The position numbers and the translations under genes are program-made. Below, piece after piece: positions 59,867-64,000 of a stretch of DNA of 64,000 nt. Origin of the DNA: Paenibacillus sp. XY044 (GTDB lineage: Bacteria > Bacillota > Bacilli > Paenibacillales > Paenibacillaceae); assembly GCF_002257645.1 (NCBI RefSeq), contig NZ_NQMO01000001.1, positions 1 to 64,000 on the forward strand, written 5' to 3'. The notes under the pieces were generated by a model, which saw only the letters and a program-made list of their open reading frames with translations, ran no database searches and had not been told where the DNA came from. The first letter of the stretch is position 1, and each line of letters starts with the position of its first letter.

Positions 59867-60204
59867 TTCTATATAACCAAAAAATAAACGATTCCTATGA
59901 CTTAAAAACATGAATCGTGGACAAGGTGACCCTGGCATGACACGACAATACTGCGGCCCGGGAGTCCTCCGAGTTAAAAGTATTCGGAAAAAGGTGGAAT
60001 CATATACATCATATTCCCATTTTCCGGATCAAGCCACAGAACAAAAGCCTCCCATGGCATTTGCCTTCTCCGCACACAAGTTGGTGCAAAAGGTTGGGCA
60101 ATTGACAGGAGGCTTATGCCTGTTATGAGTTCAATATTGACGTGGTTCAGGAAACTTGTTCGGCTTCCTTGGTTCAAGGGATGGATCGTCTGAGACAGCC
60201 GCGG

Positions 60205-60852
60205 CTATTTAAACGGAAGTTTAAAGGATTTCCTGTAGAGCGGATACAGCCACTTCACACCGCTTGGCGTCATCGAATCGGCGATCAGATGGGACAGGTA
60301 CCCTGCGGTGGATACAAGCATGATTCCTTCCAGATCAAGGTATGCCTGCAGTCCGGAGCTGATCCATGCCCAGAGCCAAACCGCCCAGACGGTATGGGTC
60401 ATGCCGCGGTGCTTCAGCCAAGGAGCGATACCCACAAATGCGCCCAGTCCGGACATCCAGACCATGGCGTTATGTATTCCGGCGTAAATCAAAATGCAGC
60501 CGATCAGGCTGACGAGCACGTTACGGATCATGCCGTCCTTAATGATCAGTCCGAGCAGAAACAGGACGAGCGCCAAGATGGAATATTCGAGATAAAAGCT
60601 CCCCTTGGCGATATACAGGTACCCCAGGACGATCACGAGCAGCAGCCCGGACCAGTACAGCCACTCTCTGAGCCATTTCGAGAACCGGCCGAGGGTAGAA
60701 CTGAGCATGCTGGGGCCGTCGAGATCTGCGCTGAGCGCCGATAAGGCGGAAACCGCGATATACATCGCTGCATGCTTCAGCGTAAACGGATAATGGGCTG
60801 CGGCGGCAGCGCCGATCACTACGCCTATTGCGAGATGTGTCGAACCCTTCAT
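60205..60852 (-). CDS. YdjM-like membrane-bound metal-dependent hydrolase
   Basis: About 215 residues with several membrane spans. MKGSTHLAIGVVIGAAAA, SADLDGPSMLSSTLGRFSKWL and KHRGMTHTVWAVWLWA hold the His/Asp residues conserved in the YdjM/DUF457 family, with GYLSHLIADSMTPSGVKWLYPL at the end. I use the ATG at 60852 behind GAGGAGGAG. In E. coli ydjM belongs to the LexA regulon, and a LexA-like palindrome lies upstream here too. The reaction is not known. Confidence 0.88.
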   Translation of the reverse strand: MKGSTHLAIGVVIGAAAAAHYPFTLKHAAMYIAVSALSALSADLDGPSMLSSTLGRFSKWLREWLYWSGLLLVIVLGYLYIAKGSFYLEYSILALVLFLLGLIIKDGMIRNVLVSLIGCILIYAGIHNAMVWMSGLGAFVGIAPWLKHRGMTHTVWAVWLWAWISSGLQAYLDLEGIMLVSTAGYLSHLIADSMTPSGVKWLYPLYRKSFKLPFK

Positions 60853-60887
60853 TTCTCCTCCTCTGACTGACATATGGATGATTGCAG

Positions 60888-60915
60888 GCAAACATATGTT
60901 TGCTAACGTATTATA
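60888..60915 (-). promoter_or_regulatory. LexA-like palindrome and -10 of ydjM
   Basis: GCAAACATATGTTTGC (60888-60903) is a perfect 16-base palindrome. It differs from the Gram-positive LexA/DinR box, CGAACATATGTTCG, only by a symmetric G-to-A change. TATAAT on the minus strand is at 60915-60910, so the site overlaps the expected transcription start. Confidence 0.65.
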
Positions 60916-60983
60916 CACGTTTTGGCGTCATGTGTACATGCCTGTCTAAGAGGAAGGGGCAAAAGATCGTAGTCATCAGCGGG

Positions 60984-61229
60984 TTAATCGGCCGAATTCG
61001 CTGCTTCCGATTTCGCTCCCGCCGTGGAAGCCTCCGTGCGTCCAAGCAAATAATCAACGGAGACCTGAAAATAATCAGCCAGCCGCGACAGCGTATCAAA
61101 ATCCGGTTTCCTACGGTTTTTCTCATAGTGGGACAAGGCCGCACGGCTGATCCCCAGGGTTATGGACAATGCCTCCTGAGTCAATCCCTTCTGCTCCCTA
61201 AGCTCTGATATTCGGTTGCCGTAATTCAT
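60984..61229 (-). CDS. XRE family regulator
   Basis: 81 residues. The HTH is NRISELREQKGLTQEALSITLGISRAALSHYEKNRRKPDFDTLSRLADYFQVSVDYLLGR, followed by a short Ala/Ser/Glu-rich tail with no dimerisation domain. The ATG follows AAGGGGGGAAAG. It is transcribed away from the polysaccharide control operon. XRE-type palindromes in the space between suggest that it represses that operon and perhaps itself, an arrangement like SinR and eps in B. subtilis. Confidence 0.9.
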   Translation of the reverse strand: MNYGNRISELREQKGLTQEALSITLGISRAALSHYEKNRRKPDFDTLSRLADYFQVSVDYLLGRTEASTAGAKSEAANSAD

Positions 61230-61288
61230 TTCTTTCCCCCCCTTGAATACCCGGGTATGCGTAAGCAATTGGTCCTGCTAAATAACGC

Positions 61289-61317
61289 TTGACATGATAC
61301 AAAATGTATCGTAAATT
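61289..61317 (+). promoter_or_regulatory. Promoter with XRE operator 1
   Basis: TTGACA (61289-61294), 17 bases and TAAATT (61312-61317). The palindrome GATACAAAATGTATC (61296-61310) fills the spacer, so the bound regulator would block polymerase at the polysaccharide operon promoter. Confidence 0.65.
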
Positions 61318-61505
61318 AACAGTGTCGTCAATAGTGTAAGCCGTTTTTGAACCGATTTACCCAAAAAAACAGGTTCGTTCTCCTCTTGGAAAGTCAATCT
61401 TTATTCATAGTTTATGCCAAATCCAGGAATAAAGACGCATTTTGTCACAATCGGTTACACCAGGAAGCAAGAACCAGTTCACATTCTGTCGAGCTTCCTG
61501 ATTTA

Positions 61506-61525
61506 ATGATACATAATGTTGCGTA
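61506..61525 (+). promoter_or_regulatory. XRE operator 2
   Basis: ATGATACATAATGTTGCGTA matches 17 of 20 bases of the site at 61294-61313. It lies 36 bases before the first gene of the polysaccharide operon. Two sites 212 bases apart would allow cooperative binding or looping. Confidence 0.55.
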
Positions 61526-61561
61526 GTGTTTCAAAAATCAATGAGATGGATGCTGATACGT

Positions 61562-62302
61562 ATGATCGATACACACTGCCATATCCTGCCGGCTGTGGAC
61601 GATGGCCCGAAAACGATCGATGGGGCACTGCGCATGGCTTCGGCTGCGGTGGAAGAGGGGATTACCACGATTATCGCTACCCCGCATCACCGAGAGAGAC
61701 ACTATCTGAACTCCGCCAAAAAAATCAACCGCCGCGTGAAGCTGTTCAACGCCAAGCTCAAGCGCCGCGGCATCCCCTTGAAGGTGCTCCCGGGTCAGGA
61801 ATATCACCTTACCGAAAACTATCCCAAAGAATTCCGGCTCGGCCGGATCCAGACGCTTGCCGGCAGCCGCTATTTACTCGTAGAGCTTCCGTCCCGCAAG
61901 GTACCCGGTTATTTTGCTGACTTTCTTGCCTTCATGAAGCGGCAAGGCATTCGGGTCGTCATTGCTCATCCCGAACGGAATCTGGGGATTATCGATCAGC
62001 CCGACCAGGTATCGGGATGGATCCGGGACTTTGGCGTCCTGCTGCAGGTTACTACACAGTCGCTTGCCGGTTTTTTTGGGGAATCGGTGCAGAGCACGGC
62101 TGCGTACTTGTGCAAGCAGCGGCTGGTCCATCTGATTGGAACGGATGCGCACAATACGGTCCGAAGGAAATTTTATGCGCAGGAAGGAATCGGGATCATC
62201 GACAAGCTGTGTGGAGCAGGGTTCCGGAAGAGCTTGGAGGACCATGCGGTGCAGCTCGTCAGCGGAAAGGAGATCGTAACGTTTCATCAACCTACCGTCT
62301 AG
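61562..62302 (+). CDS. CpsB/YwqE-type tyrosine-protein phosphatase
   Basis: About 246 residues of the PHP fold. MIDTHCHILPAVDDGPKT holds the first metal ligands, followed by IATPHHRERHY, LPGQEYHL, VVIAHPERN and LIGTDAHN. This is the manganese-dependent phosphatase that reverses phosphorylation of the CpsD/YwqD kinase during polysaccharide production. The family starts at MID, and in-frame ATGs at 61541 and 61550 are possible starts with no better ribosome site. Confidence 0.92.
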   Translation: MIDTHCHILPAVDDGPKTIDGALRMASAAVEEGITTIIATPHHRERHYLNSAKKINRRVKLFNAKLKRRGIPLKVLPGQEYHLTENYPKEFRLGRIQTLAGSRYLLVELPSRKVPGYFADFLAFMKRQGIRVVIAHPERNLGIIDQPDQVSGWIRDFGVLLQVTTQSLAGFFGESVQSTAAYLCKQRLVHLIGTDAHNTVRRKFYAQEGIGIIDKLCGAGFRKSLEDHAVQLVSGKEIVTFHQPTV

Positions 62303-62343
62303 AGTGGACGGCAACCATTAGATGAAATTTGGGGGAATAATTT

Positions 62344-63093
62344 ATGGAATTTAAGCTGCTGCTGCAAATGTTAAGGAAGCGCCTTTGGCTGATCGTACTC
62401 GTGGTGGTTGTGTGTTCGGCGGGCACCGGTGCCTACAGCATCTATGTCATGAAGCCGGTATATGAGGCAAGCAGCACGATGATCGTCAATAAGTCGAATC
62501 TGGACAACGGAGGAAAGCCGACGCTCGATATTAATGAAATCAATTCTAATATTATGCTGATCAATTCCTATAAGGTCATCATCAGCTCCGCTTCGATTAT
62601 GGAAAAGGTCGTGAGCCAGTATCCTGGTCTGCATGAGACCGCACAGGACTTGATGAACCGGATCGAGGTTGTCACGACCCAAAATTCGCAAATCATCGAG
62701 CTCAAAATTCGTGACGCTTCCTACAAGCATGCCAAAGAGATTGTGGACGCCGTGTCGCTCGTGTTCAAGCATGAAATTCCCCAAATCATGAAAGTGGACA
62801 ATATTTCGATTTTGGACAATGCCTTGTCGACGAATGTACCCGATCCGGTCAGTCCGAATGTCCTCCTCAATATCGTCATCGCTTTTGCCGCATCGTTCAT
62901 GATCATCGTCGGCGTAGTCCTGTTAATGGAGTATTTGGATGACACGATCAAGTCCGAAGAGGACGTGGAGCGGTATCTTGAGCTGACGACGCTGGGAGCG
63001 ATCCGGAAAATGAAGAAGCGGGACCTGCGAACGCGGGCGGCCGCCCAGTCCAAACAACAGGCAGGTGAAAAGTATGCGTCAGTCAGCCAATAG
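62344..63093 (+). CDS. Chain-length/tyrosine kinase modulator (CpsC/YwqC type)
   Basis: 249 residues. Two membrane spans (about 17-37 and 175-197) flank an outer Wzz domain (YEASSTMIVNKS, INSYKVIISSASIMEKVVS). The C-terminal cytosolic tail, SEEDVERYLELTTLGAIRK, activates the tyrosine kinase encoded next. The ATG follows GGGGGAA, and the gene overlaps the kinase gene by 20 bases. Confidence 0.92.
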   Translation: MEFKLLLQMLRKRLWLIVLVVVVCSAGTGAYSIYVMKPVYEASSTMIVNKSNLDNGGKPTLDINEINSNIMLINSYKVIISSASIMEKVVSQYPGLHETAQDLMNRIEVVTTQNSQIIELKIRDASYKHAKEIVDAVSLVFKHEIPQIMKVDNISILDNALSTNVPDPVSPNVLLNIVIAFAASFMIIVGVVLLMEYLDDTIKSEEDVERYLELTTLGAIRKMKKRDLRTRAAAQSKQQAGEKYASVSQ

Positions 63094-63760
63094 AAACAAG
63101 CTGATCATGAACGTCAACCGCGGATCGTCGATCTCGGAAGGGTACCGCAACATCCGGACCAATATCCAATTTTCCGGCTGGAATCAAAAGCTGCAGGTGC
63201 TGGCCGTGACCTCGACTCAGGCGGGGGAAGGGAAATCGACGACGATCAGCAATCTGGCGGTGGCTTATGCCCAGGAAGGAAAAAACGTGCTGCTGATCGA
63301 CGCGGATCTCAGGCATCCTTCGCTTCAGAGCATTTTTAACGTGCCGAACCGGCTCGGGCTCTCGAACCTTCTCGCGGAACAATGCGCTTTCGGCGATGTC
63401 GTGCAAACGACCGTAGTGGATAACCTTACACTGGTGACCGCCGGTCCGGTTCCCCCAAATCCGACCGAGCTGTTATCATCCGACCGGCTGCAGGAAGTGA
63501 TCGACGGCTGGAAGTCCGTCTACGACGTGATCCTGATCGATACTTCACCGGTGATGGCCGTCGCCGACGGCTTGATCGTCTCATCCGTGTGCGACGGTGT
63601 GATCCTTGTCGTCCTGTCGGGGAAAGTCAAGCGCGAGTATATTCAGAAAACGAAAGAGAAGCTGGAGCTTGCGAAGGCAACGATTCTCGGCGTCGTTCTG
63701 AATCAGAAAAAGTACAGTAAATCAGAGGCGAACCAGTACCGTTATTACGGTCATCAATAG
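63074..63760 (+). CDS. BY-kinase, CpsD/YwqD type
   Basis: 228 residues. Walker A is AGEGKSTT (about 50-57), Walker A' VLLIDADLRHP (about 72-82) and Walker B VILIDTSP. SEGYRNIRTNI near the start is the usual interface motif. The C-terminal tail carries a Tyr cluster (QYRYYGHQ), the autophosphorylation sites that control polysaccharide polymerisation. It should work with the modulator and phosphatase upstream. Polysaccharide glycosyltransferase genes do not follow directly: a non-coding, structured stretch begins. Confidence 0.93.
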   Translation: MRQSANRNKLIMNVNRGSSISEGYRNIRTNIQFSGWNQKLQVLAVTSTQAGEGKSTTISNLAVAYAQEGKNVLLIDADLRHPSLQSIFNVPNRLGLSNLLAEQCAFGDVVQTTVVDNLTLVTAGPVPPNPTELLSSDRLQEVIDGWKSVYDVILIDTSPVMAVADGLIVSSVCDGVILVVLSGKVKREYIQKTKEKLELAKATILGVVLNQKKYSKSEANQYRYYGHQ

Positions 63761-63791
63761 AGTTTTTTGGACATTTCGGACATCAAGAAAC

Positions 63792-63984
63792 ACCTGAACG
63801 CAAGGCACATCTTCAGGTCATGTCTACTGCACCTTTATCACGGGTAGGCACTCGGTCATGCTGTGGGTATGCGGATACCTTAGACGTTCATCGTCGAGAG
63901 CGTGATGTGAGGTCGGGTTCAATGCCCGGAAACACTCATGCTTCGGATGGAAGCATGAGCTATGCTGCTCGTGGTCAGTATAGC
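63792..63984. other. Unexplained run of consecutive hairpins at right edge
   Basis: The 240 bases after the kinase stop hold no reading frame I can support but contain a chain of hairpins: ACCTGAA/TTCAGGT (63792-63828), GGTAT/ATACC (63866-63879), GACG/CGTC (63883-63895), CGGG/CCCG (63914-63928), CTCATGCTTC/GAAGCATGAG (63935-63959) and GCTATGCTG/CAGTATAGC with one G-U (63959-63984). It may be a structured RNA or the non-coding end of an IS110-like element whose transposase would lie beyond the window. Confidence 0.45.
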
Positions 63985-64000
63985 TCATCCTTTCATCCAG

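Noticed and set aside
59974..60177. 67-codon minus-strand frame (contains LDPENGNMMYMIPPF)
   Set aside because: It looks faintly protein-like but lacks a good ribosome site and overlaps an imperfect hairpin. I cannot support it as a gene.
63914..63928. TPsiC-like stretch GGGTTCAATGCCC as a tRNA
   Set aside because: No acceptor, D or anticodon arms can be folded around it. It fits better as one hairpin of a longer structured stretch.

Overview
The window looks like chromosome from a Paenibacillus-type member of the Bacillota. The signs are a GC content a little above 50%, strong AGGAGG-type ribosome sites with many GTG and TTG starts, adjacent deoxyguanosine and deoxycytidine kinase genes as in Bacillus, a SigV-like sigma factor with a DUF4179 anti-sigma-like partner, an LplB/YtcP-type sugar ABC importer, and a YwqE/YwqC/YwqD-type exopolysaccharide control operon. 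I saw no rRNA, tRNA, CRISPR array, prophage or intact insertion sequence. The right edge may be the non-coding end of a mobile element.

Layout. 0.2-11 kb: C45-type acylase, GH32 fructosidase, TetR with a DHA2 drug exporter, SDR, MarR, VOC protein, an alpha-L-fucosidase overlapping a MerR gene, and an enoyl/quinone reductase. 11.5-19.5 kb: sigma and anti-sigma pair, SgrR-like regulator, GNAT, a two-component system, LtrA. 19.9-23.6 kb: electrophile-response-like block (esterase, FMN reductase, accessory GAPDH, MhqO-like dioxygenase). 23.8-31.4 kb: ApbE/ferric-reductase redox operon, DUF4261, two tandem small membrane paralogues, and a second two-component system with a lipoprotein. 31.7-35.4 kb: ECF42-type sigma module with two YCII proteins. 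35.5-41.3 kb: LTA-synthase-like protein, DUF2231/M56/BlaI module, dgk-dck, RDD protein. 41.6-47.5 kb: a D-glucosaminate/KDG-type catabolic operon with a GntR regulator, then a LacI regulator. 48-53 kb: ABC sugar importer with an oxidoreductase. 53.3-58.8 kb: threonine degradation (kbl-tdh), S9 peptidase, DUF2264. 58.8-61.3 kb: CDF transporter, YdjM-like protein, XRE regulator. 61.5-63.8 kb: tyrosine phosphatase, modulator and kinase for polysaccharide control.

The most informative signals are regulatory and lie between the genes. Three promoters with the same form, TGTCGA-N17-CGTC, precede the alpha/beta hydrolase, the YCII-sigma pair and the second YCII gene, which defines a local ECF42 regulon. 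Phased TTCAC-type half-sites, ending exactly 15 bp before the -10 box, precede both the ApbE/ferric-reductase operon and the second two-component system. Paired BlaI-type boxes link blaI-M56 with a DUF2231 gene. Paired XRE-type boxes lie before the polysaccharide operon. Other clear sites are a nearly perfect MhqR-type operator at the dioxygenase promoter, a LexA-like palindrome at ydjM, and twin ATTATAAC/TGTTATA palindromes before the glucosaminate operon.

A repeat of about 96 bp occurs at both 10-106 and 41363-41457. A run of consecutive hairpins fills the last 200 bases. These are the best candidates for undescribed elements.
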